DNA of 64,000 nt from Variovorax sp. CF313 (GTDB lineage Bacteria > Pseudomonadota > Gammaproteobacteria > Burkholderiales > Burkholderiaceae_C). The notes beneath the pieces were generated by a model, which searched no databases, was not told where the DNA came from, and worked only from the letters and a program-made list of their open reading frames with translations. A program made the position numbers and the translations under genes. The stretch covers positions 32,920 to 96,919 of the forward strand of contig NZ_AKIW01000094.1 in the NCBI RefSeq assembly GCF_000282635.1, written 5' to 3'. This document shows positions 1 through 8,981 of the stretch, piece by piece; position 1 is the first letter of the stretch, and each line of letters starts with the position of its first letter.

Positions 1-182
1 TTGAAGAACGGCTCGTTCATCGTCACGTTCTTCAGCGCCGTGATGCGCTTGCCCTTTTCCATGTCCAGTACGCGGTCCACCAGCAGGAACGGGTAGCGGT
101 GGGGCAGCAGCTTGAGGATTTGATGGATATCGAGCGCTATCGCTGGCTTTGTCATGATTTTCTGTTCCTGCATCGTCGTCAT
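1..182 (-). CDS. fabZ: 3-hydroxyacyl-ACP dehydratase FabZ (N-terminal part, cut by window edge)
   Basis: FabZ dehydrates (3R)-3-hydroxyacyl-ACP in cytoplasmic fatty-acid synthesis and supplies acyl chains for lipid A. The first 60 residues are visible and contain the family hallmark LLPHRYPFLLVDRV; the catalytic helix and the rest lie outside the window. The ATG at 182 overlaps the lpxD stop codon as ATGA, which favours this start, although ATG codons at 173 and 155 are in frame and closer to the usual FabZ N-terminus. It is the last visible gene of the minus-strand run that begins at rpsB, in the order lpxD-fabZ that normally continues to lpxA. Confidence 0.93.
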   Translation of the reverse strand, partial: MTTMQEQKIMTKPAIALDIHQILKLLPHRYPFLLVDRVLDMEKGKRITALKNVTMNEPFF

Positions 183-1156
183 TTTTTCGAGGGAGCCTTC
201 TCCAGCGCCTTCAGTCGTTCGCGCAGGCTGTGCAACTGCTTGAGCGTTGCCGCATTCTTTTCCCAGCTCGCATTGTCATCGATGGGAAACATGCCGGTGT
301 ATTGGCCGGCCTTGTGGATCGAACGGGTAACCACGGTTGCGGCGGACACGTGGACGCCGTCGGCCACCGTCAGATGGCCCAGCACGATGGCGCCGCCGCC
401 GAAGGTGCAGTTGGCACCGATGGTGGCGCTGCCAGCCACGCCGACACAGCCCGCCATGGCGGTGTTCTTGCCGACGCGCACGTTGTGGCCGATCTGGATC
501 AGGTTGTCGAGCTTCACGCCGTCGTCGATCACTGTGTCGTCGAGCGCGCCGCGGTCGATGCAGGTGTTGGCGCCGATCTCGACGTCGTTGCCGATGCGCA
601 CCGCACCCAACTGTTCGATCTTGATCCAGCGCCCCTCGTGCGGCGCCAGGCCGAAGCCGTCGGCACCGATGACCACGCCCGGGTGCAGCAGGCAGCGCTC
701 GCCGATGGTGCAGTCTTCGCTGACCGTCACCCGGGACTTCAGCACAGTGCCCGCACCGATGCGCGCGCCCCGCTCCACCACGCACAGCGCGCCGATGCGC
801 GCAGTGGCATCGACTTGCGCCTCAGCATGGATCACTGCGCTGGGATGGATGCGATCGGCTTCCGGACGCGCGTGGTGCGCCTTCCAGAGCTGTGTCAGGC
901 GGGCAAAGTAGAAGTACGGATCCGGCGTGAGGATGAAAGCGCCACGCGCCGCAGCCGCCTCGCGCATGGCCGGCGACACGATCACGCAAGCGGCCTTCGA
1001 AGCCGCCAATTCCTGCTGGTATTTGGGATGGCTCAGGAAACTGAGCGCATCGGGCTGCGCATTCTGCAGCGGCGCCAACCGCTCGATGGACAGCGCCGCA
1101 TCGCCATGAAGTTCGCCCCCAAGGGCGTCAACGATGGCTCCGAGCTGCAGTGACAC
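179..1156 (-). CDS. lpxD: UDP-3-O-acylglucosamine N-acyltransferase LpxD
   Basis: LpxD transfers a 3-hydroxyacyl chain from ACP to the 2-amino group of UDP-3-O-acyl-glucosamine, the third step of lipid A synthesis, in the cytoplasm. The 325-residue product has an N-terminal uridine-binding domain (about 1-100) followed by a left-handed beta-helix built from hexapeptide repeats (for example IGADGF, IGANTC, IGANCT). The catalytic histidine is in DNLIQIGHNV, about residue 224. The C-terminal helix ends in a lysine-rich tail. The start codon is GTG. The gene lies 14 bases after skp and overlaps fabZ by 4 bases, so translation is probably coupled. Confidence 0.97.
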   Translation of the reverse strand: MSLQLGAIVDALGGELHGDAALSIERLAPLQNAQPDALSFLSHPKYQQELAASKAACVIVSPAMREAAAARGAFILTPDPYFYFARLTQLWKAHHARPEADRIHPSAVIHAEAQVDATARIGALCVVERGARIGAGTVLKSRVTVSEDCTIGERCLLHPGVVIGADGFGLAPHEGRWIKIEQLGAVRIGNDVEIGANTCIDRGALDDTVIDDGVKLDNLIQIGHNVRVGKNTAMAGCVGVAGSATIGANCTFGGGAIVLGHLTVADGVHVSAATVVTRSIHKAGQYTGMFPIDDNASWEKNAATLKQLHSLRERLKALEKAPSKK

Positions 1157-1170
1157 GCCGGCTCCCGGCG

Positions 1171-1716
1171 CTACTTGCCGGCCGCAGGCGCAGAAGAGCT
1201 GACCGACGCGTTCAGCGCCTTGATCACCTTGTCGGTGATGTCGTGCTTCGGATTGATGTAGATCGCCTCCTGCAGGATGGCGTCGTACTTCTCGGCCTCG
1301 GCCACCTGCTTCACCACGCGGTTGGCGCGCTCGTAGACCTGCTGGAGCTCTTCATTCTTGCGCGAGTTCAGGTCTTCCTGGAACTCGCGCCGCTTGCGCT
1401 GAAAGTCGCGGTCCTGGTCAACCAGCCCGCGCTGACGCGCTGCCCGCTGGCTTTCCGACAGGGTGGGTGCCTCGCGCTCGAACTTCTCCGAGGCCGCTTT
1501 CAGGGCGTCTCCCTGCGAAGTCAGATCCTTCTCGCGCTTCAGGAATTCGGCTTCGAGTTTTGCCTGGGCAGTCTTGGCCGGCTGCGCCTCGCGCAGCACG
1601 CGGTCCGGGTTCACGAAACCGATGCGAAAGGTTTCCTGCGCCTGGGCGGGCACCGCAGCGAACGCGAGAGCGGGAATCAACAACACGCCTGCCGCGGCGC
1701 GAATCAAATGCTTCAT
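1171..1716 (-). CDS. skp: Periplasmic OmpH/Skp-family chaperone
   Basis: Skp is a trimeric periplasmic chaperone that holds unfolded outer-membrane proteins after Sec export and delivers them to the BAM complex. The 181-residue product has a signal peptide (about 1-27, cleavage after AQA) and then a strongly charged Gln/Lys/Arg/Glu-rich region, about 60-140, that fits the long coiled-coil tentacles of Skp. A C-terminal segment near KHDITDKVIKALN closes the body domain. Its ATG directly abuts the bamA stop codon, which matches the conserved bamA-skp-lpxD order and their shared role in outer-membrane assembly. Confidence 0.93.
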   Translation of the reverse strand: MKHLIRAAAGVLLIPALAFAAVPAQAQETFRIGFVNPDRVLREAQPAKTAQAKLEAEFLKREKDLTSQGDALKAASEKFEREAPTLSESQRAARQRGLVDQDRDFQRKRREFQEDLNSRKNEELQQVYERANRVVKQVAEAEKYDAILQEAIYINPKHDITDKVIKALNASVSSSAPAAGK

Positions 1717-4188
1717 TTAGAAAGACGTTCCGATCTGGAATTGGAGGCGCTGAATTCTATCCTTCGGGATGTAGCCGGGCGTCAGCGGGACCCCTACTTC
1801 CTTCTGGGACTTGATGGGGAAGGCGTAGGCGAGGCGCAGCGGGCCCAGCGGCGAGATCCAGCTGATGCCCAGGCCGACGGAAGCGCGCAGCTTCTTCTCG
1901 GCCTTCCATTGCTCGTCGGTCAGTCCGGCGGCACGCGAGCCGAACACATTGCCGACGTCGAAGAAGCCGTACAGGCGCAGCGTGCGGTCGTTGCCGGCCC
2001 CCGGGAACGGCGTGCTCAGCTCCGCGTTGAAGATGGCCTTCTTGGTGCCGCCCAAAGCAGCACCTTCGCTCTGGCCCAACAGCGGCACGTCGCGTGGACC
2101 CAGCGAGTTTTGCTCGAAGCCGCGAATGGAGCCGAGACCACCCGCGTAGAAGTTCTTGAAGATCGGATAGACCTTGCCGCCCAGCGCCTTGGCATAGCCG
2201 ACTTCGCCGTTGATCGAGAAGGTGTACTGCTTGTTGATCGCGAAGAACTGCTGGTACTGGTAGTTCGTCTTGACGTATTTCATGTCGCCCGCCACCCCCA
2301 GTTCGAGGTTGGCACGCTGCAGCCGCCCGGTGGTCGGAATCAGCGCGCTGTCGCGGTTGTCCCGGCCCCAGCCTACGCTCAGCGGCACGCCCCAGACGCT
2401 GTCCTGCGAGCAGCCCGTAACGAGCCAGCCGGCCGGTGTCGGCGGCAGCAGCGGGCCGTTGCTCACAGGGCTCGTGTTGAGATGGCACTGGAAGTAGTCG
2501 AGGTAGGAACGCGGCGTGGTCAAGCCCGCGAGTGCCGTCGTCTTGTTCGGATCGAACGCATACCGCTCCAGGCCGATGCCGAAGAAGACCGTATCGACCT
2601 CGCTGAACGGAACGCCAAAGCGGATGGAAGCGCCCTGGTTGACCAGCTTGTAGTCGCCGTCGATGGTCGTCGAATACGGCCGTGTCGTCGTGTGATACAC
2701 GCTGATCGTGCGCGAGATGCCGTCAGGCGTGAAGTACGGATCGGTCGTCGTCAGCGACAACGTGCGGTTGTACTTGCTGGTGTTGACCTGCACGCCCAGG
2801 AAGTTGCCCGAGCCGAACACGTTTTCCTGCGAAATACCGAAGGTCAGTGCGACCTTCTCGGCGCTCGAGTAGCCGGCGCCGAGCTGCAGGCTGCCGGTGG
2901 GCTTTTCGGCCACGTTGACTGTCAGGTCCACCTGATCAGGCGAGCCGGGCACTTCCTGCGTATCGACATTCACCTCGGTGAAGAACCCCAGGCGGTCCAC
3001 GCGGTCGCGCGAGAGCTTGATCTTGTCGCCGTCGTACCAGGAGGCCTCGTACTGGCGGAACTCGCGGCGAATGACTTCGTCGCGGGTCTTGTTGTTGCCG
3101 CCCACCGACACGCGCCGCACGTACACGCGGCGCGAAGGTTCGGCCTGCAGCGTGAGCGCGACCCGGTTGTTGACACGGTCGATCTCGGGGCGCGCCTGCA
3201 CGCGTGCGAACGCGTAGCCGAAGGTGCCGAAATAGTCGTTGAAGGCCTTGGTGGTCTCGGTGACCTGCTCGCCGTTGTAGGGCTCGCCCGGCTTGATGGT
3301 AATGAGCGACTTGAACTCCTCGTCGCGGCCGAGGTAGTTGCCGTCGAGCTTGACGCTCGACACCACGAACTTCTCGCCTTCGGTGATGTTCACGGTCACC
3401 GTCAGGTCCTTGCGGTCCGGCGAGATGGCAACCTGGGTCGAGTCGATGCGGAACTCCAGATAGCCGCGCGTGATGTAGTACGAGCGCAGGGTTTCGAGGT
3501 CGGCGTTGAGCTTGGCGCGCGAGTACTGGTTCGACTTGGTGTACCAGCTCATGAAGCCGCCGCTGTCCTGGTCGAACAGGCTCAGCAGCGTCGATTCGCT
3601 GAAGGCCTTGTTGCCCACCACGTGCACTTCGCGGATGCGGGCCGAATCGCCTTCGGTCACGGTGAAGGTCAGGTTGACGCGGTTGCGCTCGATGGGCGTG
3701 ACGGTGGTCACGACCTGTGCGTTGTAGAGGCTCTTGCTCACGTACTGGCGCTTGAGTTCCTGCTCGGCACGGTCAGCCAGCGCCTTGTCGTAGGGACGGC
3801 CATCAGCCAGACCGACTTCGCGCAGCGCCTTCTGCAGAGCCGCCTTGTCGAACTCCTTCGCACCAACGAAATCGACGTCTGCAATGGTCGGCCGCTCTTC
3901 GACGATCACCACCAGCACGTTGCCGTTCACGTCGATGCGCACATCCTTGAACAACCCCAGATCGAACAGCGCACGAATGGCGGCTGAGCCGCGCTCGTCG
4001 CTGTAGGTATCGCCCACGCGCAGCGGCAGCGATGCGAAGATCGTGCCGGCTTCGACGCGTTGCAGGCCTTCGACGCGAATGTCGCGCACCGTGAAAGGCT
4101 CGACGGCCCAAGCTGCCGTGGCGGCGAGCGCACTGGCGACCACCGCGGCAACGCTACGCAGGCGAAAGCGACTGAAGTTTTTGTTCAT
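1717..4188 (-). CDS. bamA: Outer membrane protein assembly factor BamA
   Basis: BamA is the central beta-barrel of the BAM complex that folds and inserts outer-membrane proteins. The 823-residue product has a signal peptide ending in ATAAWA, about five periplasmic POTRA domains (about 28-430, each starting like FTVRDIRVEGLQRV) and a C-terminal Omp85 barrel. The barrel carries the GSIRGFE motif (VRGF/Y family motif in loop L6) and ends in a terminal Phe (QIGTSF), typical of barrel beta-signals. The open frame extends upstream, but the ATG at 4188 begins the only plausible signal peptide. It sits 38 bases after rseP, and both act in envelope quality control. Confidence 0.97.
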   Translation of the reverse strand: MNKNFSRFRLRSVAAVVASALAATAAWAVEPFTVRDIRVEGLQRVEAGTIFASLPLRVGDTYSDERGSAAIRALFDLGLFKDVRIDVNGNVLVVIVEERPTIADVDFVGAKEFDKAALQKALREVGLADGRPYDKALADRAEQELKRQYVSKSLYNAQVVTTVTPIERNRVNLTFTVTEGDSARIREVHVVGNKAFSESTLLSLFDQDSGGFMSWYTKSNQYSRAKLNADLETLRSYYITRGYLEFRIDSTQVAISPDRKDLTVTVNITEGEKFVVSSVKLDGNYLGRDEEFKSLITIKPGEPYNGEQVTETTKAFNDYFGTFGYAFARVQARPEIDRVNNRVALTLQAEPSRRVYVRRVSVGGNNKTRDEVIRREFRQYEASWYDGDKIKLSRDRVDRLGFFTEVNVDTQEVPGSPDQVDLTVNVAEKPTGSLQLGAGYSSAEKVALTFGISQENVFGSGNFLGVQVNTSKYNRTLSLTTTDPYFTPDGISRTISVYHTTTRPYSTTIDGDYKLVNQGASIRFGVPFSEVDTVFFGIGLERYAFDPNKTTALAGLTTPRSYLDYFQCHLNTSPVSNGPLLPPTPAGWLVTGCSQDSVWGVPLSVGWGRDNRDSALIPTTGRLQRANLELGVAGDMKYVKTNYQYQQFFAINKQYTFSINGEVGYAKALGGKVYPIFKNFYAGGLGSIRGFEQNSLGPRDVPLLGQSEGAALGGTKKAIFNAELSTPFPGAGNDRTLRLYGFFDVGNVFGSRAAGLTDEQWKAEKKLRASVGLGISWISPLGPLRLAYAFPIKSQKEVGVPLTPGYIPKDRIQRLQFQIGTSF

Positions 4189-4226
4189 CTGTGAATTGAA
4201 CCGGCACGGAAAGGGCCGGCTGAAAG

Positions 4227-5600
4227 TTAACCAAAGAGCCGCGTGACGTCGTTGAAGAGTGCGACCGACATCATGACCAGCAGCAGGGCCACACCCCCGC
4301 GCTGAAGCCGTTCCATCCAGGCGTCGGAGACGCTCTTGCCGGTCAGGCCCTCCCAAAGATAATACATCAGGTGTCCACCATCGAGGACCGGCAGCGGCAT
4401 GAGATTGAGGACCCCGAGGCTCACGCTGATGAGCGCCAGGAAGATCAGATACTGAGTGAAGCCGAGGCTTGCGGACTTGCCCGCGTAGTCGGCGATCGTG
4501 AGCGGACCGCTCAGGTTCTTGAGCGAAACCTCGCCGATGACCATCTTGCCCATCATGCGCACAGTCAGCGCGGAGACCTCCCAGGTGCGCACTACGCCGC
4601 GCCAGACACCGTCGATCGGCCCCTGGCGCACCGTCACCATTTCGGGCGGCGCACCGACGTACGCGCCGATGCGACCGACCTTGTTGCCGCCCTCTTCCCG
4701 CACCTCGGGTTTCACGTCGATCGTGAGCGACCTGCCACCGCGCTCGACCTGCCAGGCCTGCGTGCGCGGCTCGCCGCCATCGACCGACGCCCGGATCGCT
4801 TCACGCAGCTGCTGCCCGTCGACGATGGCCGTGCCGCCGATGGCACGCACCACGTCGCCGTTGCGAAGACCGGCACTCTCGGCCGCGCCACCTGCCATGA
4901 CTTCACCGATCTCGGGCCTGGTCAGAGGTGCCAGCACGCCGATCTTGCGGAACATTTGAGGATCAGCGTCCTTGGCCTCCATGCGGCTCAGCGGCAGCAC
5001 CAGTTGCCGCGCCGGCCGCCCGCCCTCGCCCGCCACTTCGAGCGTCAGGTCGTGTCCATCCAGCGCGCCGCGCGTCATGCGCCAGCGCAGGTCCTCGAAG
5101 GACTGCACCGGTGAAAGGCCTCCATCGAAGCCCGCCCGGGTGATCTGTTCGCCACCGCGCAGGCCCGCTGCCTCGGCCAGAGAAGCCGCCACCGGCCGCG
5201 CAAGCCTGGCGACCGGCTCCTGCACGCCGATCCAGTTGACCGCGGTGTAAAGCACGACGGCCAGCAGCAGATTGGCAATAGGCCCCGCCGCAACGATGGC
5301 CGCTCGCGAACGCAGCGGCTGGGTGTTGAAGGCGCGATGACGCTCTTCGGGCGCAACCGGCCCTTCGCGCTCGTCGAGCATCTTGACGTAGCCGCCCAAT
5401 GGAAAGGCGCCGATGACGAATTCGGTCTGCTGTCCCGGATGCTGGCGCTTCGGTTGCCAGCGAAACAGCGCCTTGCCGAATCCGACGGAGAAGCGCTCGA
5501 CCTTGACGCCACAGGCAACGGCCACGCGGTAGTGCCCGTATTCGTGCACCGCGATCAGGACACCGAGCGCGACCACGAAGGCTATGACTGTGAGCAGCAT
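4227..5600 (-). CDS. rseP: Site-2 zinc metalloprotease RseP
   Basis: RseP is an inner-membrane intramembrane protease that cuts anti-sigma factor RseA after DegS, releasing sigma-E, and also clears signal-peptide remnants. The 457-residue product has the zinc-binding HEYGH motif in its first membrane helix (residues 19-23), a periplasmic PDZ tandem (about 110-320, with the GLRNGD carboxylate loop) and the second zinc motif NLMPLPVLDGGH near the C-terminus. Four membrane segments are apparent. The ATG at 5600 was chosen because the HExxH helix follows immediately; longer upstream reading is the antisense tail of dxr. Next to bamA as in most proteobacteria. Confidence 0.96.
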   Translation of the reverse strand: MLLTVIAFVVALGVLIAVHEYGHYRVAVACGVKVERFSVGFGKALFRWQPKRQHPGQQTEFVIGAFPLGGYVKMLDEREGPVAPEERHRAFNTQPLRSRAAIVAAGPIANLLLAVVLYTAVNWIGVQEPVARLARPVAASLAEAAGLRGGEQITRAGFDGGLSPVQSFEDLRWRMTRGALDGHDLTLEVAGEGGRPARQLVLPLSRMEAKDADPQMFRKIGVLAPLTRPEIGEVMAGGAAESAGLRNGDVVRAIGGTAIVDGQQLREAIRASVDGGEPRTQAWQVERGGRSLTIDVKPEVREEGGNKVGRIGAYVGAPPEMVTVRQGPIDGVWRGVVRTWEVSALTVRMMGKMVIGEVSLKNLSGPLTIADYAGKSASLGFTQYLIFLALISVSLGVLNLMPLPVLDGGHLMYYLWEGLTGKSVSDAWMERLQRGGVALLLVMMSVALFNDVTRLFG

Positions 5601-5629
5601 CGGGATCCTTGGTCTCTTGAGGGGGTACG

Positions 5630-6820
5630 TCAGGCTGCGAAGCGCAGCGCAGCGGCATTGGCCGCCGCACGGGCGCTGGCATCGATCGCCAGCAGGTCGG
5701 CCAGCGATGCCGGCTTGGAGGGAGAGACTGCTTCCAAAGTTTCCATGTTGACCGCATGAATGCAATCGAACCGAAGGCGGCGGCTCAGGAAAGCTTCCAC
5801 CGCAACCTCGTTGGCAGCGTTGAGCACCGCCGTCGTGCCCGGTGCGGCCCGCAGTGCGTGCCATGCCAGGCCCAGCCCTGGAAAGAGCGCCGCATCGGGT
5901 GCATCGAAGGTCAGCGAAGCCATCTGGCGGAAGTCGAGCCGCGCGGCGCCGCTCTCTATGCGTTCGGGCCAGGCCAGGCCCACCGCGATCGGCACCCGCA
6001 TGTCGGGCGTACCGAGCTGTGCGATGACCGATGCATCGGTGAACTGCACCATCGAGTGCACCACGCTCTGCGGATGGATGACGACCTCGATCTGCTCGGG
6101 CGAGACGCCGAACAGGTGACGCGCCTCGATCACCTCGAGCGCCTTGTTCATCATGGTGGCCGAGTCGACCGAAATCTTGCGGCCCATGACCCAGTTCGGA
6201 TGGGCACAGGCCTGCTCGGGCGTTACCGTGCCCAGGGTTTCCGGAGCACGCGTACGGAACGGACCGCCCGAGGCGGTCAGGATGATCTTGTCGATGCGCC
6301 GTGCCCAGGTGGATGGGTCCTCGGGCAGCGACTGGAAGATGGCCGAATGCTCGCTGTCGATAGGCAGCAGCGTGGCGCCGCCCTCGCGCACGGTACGCAT
6401 GAAGAGCTCGCCGCCGACGACCAGCGCCTCCTTGTTGGCCAGCAGCAGGCGCTTGCCGGCGCGCGCGGCGGCCAGGCACGGGCCCAGGCCTGCGGCACCG
6501 ACGATGGCGGCCATGACGGCATCCGTTTCGTCGTGGGACGCTATCGTTTCGAGAGCATCGTCACCCATCAGGACAACTGTCTTCAGGCTGTTCTGCTTCA
6601 GCTTTTCAGCCAGCATCGCGGCATGCGGCGCGCTGGCCATCACCGCGAACCGCGGCAAGAACTGGGCGCACTGCGCCAGCAACTCGTCGACCTTGGTGGC
6701 AGCCGAAAGCGCGAACACCTCAAAGCGCTCGGGGTGGCGCGAAATGACGTCGAGCGTGCTCACGCCGACCGAGCCGGTCGAGCCGAGCACCGTGACGCGT
6801 TGTCTTCTGAGTGAGTTCAC
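5630..6820 (-). CDS. dxr: 1-deoxy-D-xylulose 5-phosphate reductoisomerase
   Basis: Dxr converts DXP to 2-C-methyl-D-erythritol 4-phosphate with NADPH and a divalent metal, the committed step of the MEP isoprenoid pathway. The 396-residue protein starts with the NADPH-binding loop GSTGSVG, followed by the central catalytic domain with LLPIDSEHSAIFQSL and the flexible-loop region around the VMGRKISVDSATMMNK stretch. The likely start is GTG at 6820, overlapping the cdsA stop as GTGA; this places the nucleotide loop close to the N-terminus as in known Dxr. Two further MEP genes, ispD and ispF, lie at about 30.2-31.4 kb. Here dxr sits between cdsA and rseP rather than between frr and uppS as in E. 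coli. Confidence 0.96.
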   Translation of the reverse strand: MNSLRRQRVTVLGSTGSVGVSTLDVISRHPERFEVFALSAATKVDELLAQCAQFLPRFAVMASAPHAAMLAEKLKQNSLKTVVLMGDDALETIASHDETDAVMAAIVGAAGLGPCLAAARAGKRLLLANKEALVVGGELFMRTVREGGATLLPIDSEHSAIFQSLPEDPSTWARRIDKIILTASGGPFRTRAPETLGTVTPEQACAHPNWVMGRKISVDSATMMNKALEVIEARHLFGVSPEQIEVVIHPQSVVHSMVQFTDASVIAQLGTPDMRVPIAVGLAWPERIESGAARLDFRQMASLTFDAPDAALFPGLGLAWHALRAAPGTTAVLNAANEVAVEAFLSRRLRFDCIHAVNMETLEAVSPSKPASLADLLAIDASARAAANAAALRFAA

Positions 6821-7662
6821 AGGAAAGCCAGCATCATGGCAATGGGAAGCGCCGGCAAGAGGGCATCCACGCGGTCGAGAACACCACCGTGGCCGGGCAA
6901 CAGCCGGCTGCTGTCCTTGGCGCCGGCACTGCGCTTGATGAGAGATTCGACGAGGTCGCCCACGACGCTCATGGCCGAGAGGAACAACGCGGCGAGCAGC
7001 AGGAGCCACCAGCCACGCTCGTTGAGACGGGTGTAGAGGCTGGCCACGGCGGCGCCGGTTGCCTTGTCGGCCCAGGCCCAGGCAAAGGCCAGTACCACCA
7101 CGCCGATCATGCCGCCCCAGACACCTTCCCAGCTCTTGCCGGGACTGATCGCGGGCGCGAGCTTGTTGCGCGTGAACCTGAGGCCGAAGGCACGGCCGGC
7201 GAAATAGGCGAACACGTCGGCCACCCATACCAGCACCAGGATCGACAGCAGGAAGTTGATGCCGATCATGCGCGCCTGCACCGCGGCAAGCCACGCCACC
7301 CAGAGCGCAAGCAGGCCGCCGACCAGCCGCAGCCCACGCGGAATGCGGGGCCAGCCCGGCACCGCCACGCGCAGCAGGGCCGCACCGCCCAGCACCCAGG
7401 CTGCGCTGGCCAGGGTCCACACCAGCACCAGCGGCCGCTCCAGCAACCCCAGCCACCAGGACAGCGCACACAGCACCACCATCTCGAAGCCGATGAATAC
7501 CGACAGCCGCTGGCCGTATCCGTTCAGGCGCCCCCACTCCCAAGCGGCCGCGCCGATCAAGACCAGCATGACGCAGGCAAAAGGGATGTAGTTTCGGTAG
7601 AACAGCGCCGGCAGCAGGATCGCGAGCAGCACGATCGCCGTGAGGATGCGTTGTTTGAGCAT
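6817..7662 (-). CDS. cdsA: Phosphatidate cytidylyltransferase CdsA
   Basis: CdsA makes CDP-diacylglycerol from phosphatidic acid and CTP, the branch-point precursor of bacterial phospholipids, in the inner membrane. The 281-residue product has about eight hydrophobic segments. Near the C-terminus it carries the CDS signature: SLIKRSAGAKDSS followed by LLPGHGGVLDRVD, with the conserved Asp residues that bind metal and CTP. The ATG at 7662 gives MLKQRILTAIVLLAILLPAL, a normal CdsA N-terminus. It is 19 bases from uppS and overlaps dxr by four bases. Confidence 0.96.
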   Translation of the reverse strand: MLKQRILTAIVLLAILLPALFYRNYIPFACVMLVLIGAAAWEWGRLNGYGQRLSVFIGFEMVVLCALSWWLGLLERPLVLVWTLASAAWVLGGAALLRVAVPGWPRIPRGLRLVGGLLALWVAWLAAVQARMIGINFLLSILVLVWVADVFAYFAGRAFGLRFTRNKLAPAISPGKSWEGVWGGMIGVVVLAFAWAWADKATGAAVASLYTRLNERGWWLLLLAALFLSAMSVVGDLVESLIKRSAGAKDSSRLLPGHGGVLDRVDALLPALPIAMMLAFL

Positions 7663-7681
7663 GCGTGAGGTTGTGGGGTCT

Positions 7682-8401
7682 TCAGGCCGCAGCCGTCGAA
7701 ACCTGTGCCGAGGTCTGGCCGAAGCGGCGCTCGCGGCCCTGGAACGCGGCAATCGCCTCGTCCAGCGCGGCCTCGTCGAATTCGGGCCACAGCTTGTCGC
7801 TGAAGAAGAGCTCGGCGTAGGCACTCTGCCAGAGCAGGAAATTGGACAACCGCTGCTCGCCGCCCGTTCGGATGAACAGGTCGGGGTCAGGCACGTGGGC
7901 CAGGGCCATGGCGCGGTCGAGGCTGATCTCGGTGATCGCTTCGCCCTGCGCCACCAATCTGGCGGCGGCCTGCGCGATGTCCCAGCGGCCGCCGTAGTTG
8001 AAGCAGACGTTGAGCACCATGCGCGTGTTGTGTGCCGTGGCAACCTCGGCGTCGACCAGGCCCTTCACCATCTTTGGTGACAGGCCGCCCCGCTCGCCGA
8101 CGAAATGCAGCCGCACACCGTCGCTGCTGAGCTTGGGCACCTCGCGGGCGAGCGCCCCGACCATCAGCTCCATAAGCCCGGAGACTTCCTCGACGGGCCG
8201 ATTCCAGTTCTCGGAGGAGAACGCAAACACCGTGAGCACGCCCACGCCGCGATCGGCGCAGGCCTTGACACAGCGCCGCAGCGCTTCGACGCCCTGCTTG
8301 TGCCCCGCGACGCGAGGCAGGAAACGTCGCGTCGCCCAACGGCCGTTGCCGTCCATGACGATGGCAACGTGGTGGGGAATGCGCGGCGCTGACGAGGCCA
8401 T
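7682..8401 (-). CDS. uppS: Isoprenyl transferase (undecaprenyl diphosphate synthase) UppS
   Basis: UppS condenses IPP units in cis to make undecaprenyl diphosphate, the lipid carrier for peptidoglycan and O-antigen. The 239-residue protein has the catalytic-Asp motif VAIVMDGNGRWA (Asp17), the FAFSSENWNRP motif and the C-terminal RTGGEQRLSNFLLWQSAYAE motif. The ATG at 8401 is preferred; a TTG at 8413 that would overlap the frr stop codon (TTGA) is also in frame and adds four residues. It sits 8 bases after frr and feeds from the same pathway as dxr. Confidence 0.96.
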   Translation of the reverse strand: MASSAPRIPHHVAIVMDGNGRWATRRFLPRVAGHKQGVEALRRCVKACADRGVGVLTVFAFSSENWNRPVEEVSGLMELMVGALAREVPKLSSDGVRLHFVGERGGLSPKMVKGLVDAEVATAHNTRMVLNVCFNYGGRWDIAQAAARLVAQGEAITEISLDRAMALAHVPDPDLFIRTGGEQRLSNFLLWQSAYAELFFSDKLWPEFDEAALDEAIAAFQGRERRFGQTSAQVSTAAA

Positions 8402-8409
8402 GGCGAGCC

Positions 8410-8970
8410 TCAAACGGCCATGATCTCCGCTTCCTTGGCCGCGACCAGGCGGTCGATTTCCGCGATGTGGCGGTCAGTAACCTTCTGGATTTCGGCTTCG
8501 GCACGCTTCTGGTCGTCTTCGGAGGCCAGCTTGTCCTTGACCAGCTTCTTGACCGACTCGTTCGCGTCACGGCGCAGGTTGCGCGTGGCGATCTTGGCGG
8601 TTTCGCCTTCGTTGCGGACCAGCTTGGTCATTTCCTTGCGGCGCTCCTCGCTCATGGCGGGCAGCGGCACGCGGATCAGGTCGCCCATCGAGGCGGGATT
8701 CAGGCCCAGGTCGCTTTCGCGGATGGCCTTCTCGATCTTGGCGCCCATGCCCTTTTCCCAGGGCTGGACGCTGATGGTGCGCGAGTCGAGCACCGACACG
8801 TTGGCCACCTGGCTCAGCGGCACCTGCGAGCCGTAGTACTCGACGTGGATCGAGTCGAGCAGCGCCGAATTGGCGCGGCCGGTACGGATCTTGGTGAGGT
8901 TGTTCTGGAATGCGGCGAGCGACTGATTCATCTTCGCGTCGGTCGCACTGCGGATGTCTGCAATGGTCAT
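8410..8970 (-). CDS. frr: Ribosome recycling factor
   Basis: RRF works with EF-G to split the post-termination ribosome. The 186-residue length matches the family (about 185). The first segment forms the long three-helix bundle (LTKIRTGRA motif, residues about 25-33), the middle beta domain holds the VPLSQVANVSV and ISVQPWEK stretches, and the C-terminal helices hold NEGETAKIATRNLRRDANE. The ATG at 8970 gives MTIADIR, and a longer upstream frame is an artefact of the overlapping pyrH region. It lies 11 bases downstream of pyrH. Confidence 0.97.
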   Translation of the reverse strand: MTIADIRSATDAKMNQSLAAFQNNLTKIRTGRANSALLDSIHVEYYGSQVPLSQVANVSVLDSRTISVQPWEKGMGAKIEKAIRESDLGLNPASMGDLIRVPLPAMSEERRKEMTKLVRNEGETAKIATRNLRRDANESVKKLVKDKLASEDDQKRAEAEIQKVTDRHIAEIDRLVAAKEAEIMAV

Positions 8971-8981
8971 CTCAAATACTC

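Noticed and set aside
1150..3987. A 945-codon plus-strand frame opposite skp and bamA
   Set aside because: Arg/Val/Leu-rich antisense translation; BamA and Skp motifs on the minus strand explain the region.
8410..8413. TTG start for uppS overlapping the frr stop
   Set aside because: Possible because overlaps are common here, but the ATG at 8401 gives the usual UppS N-terminus.
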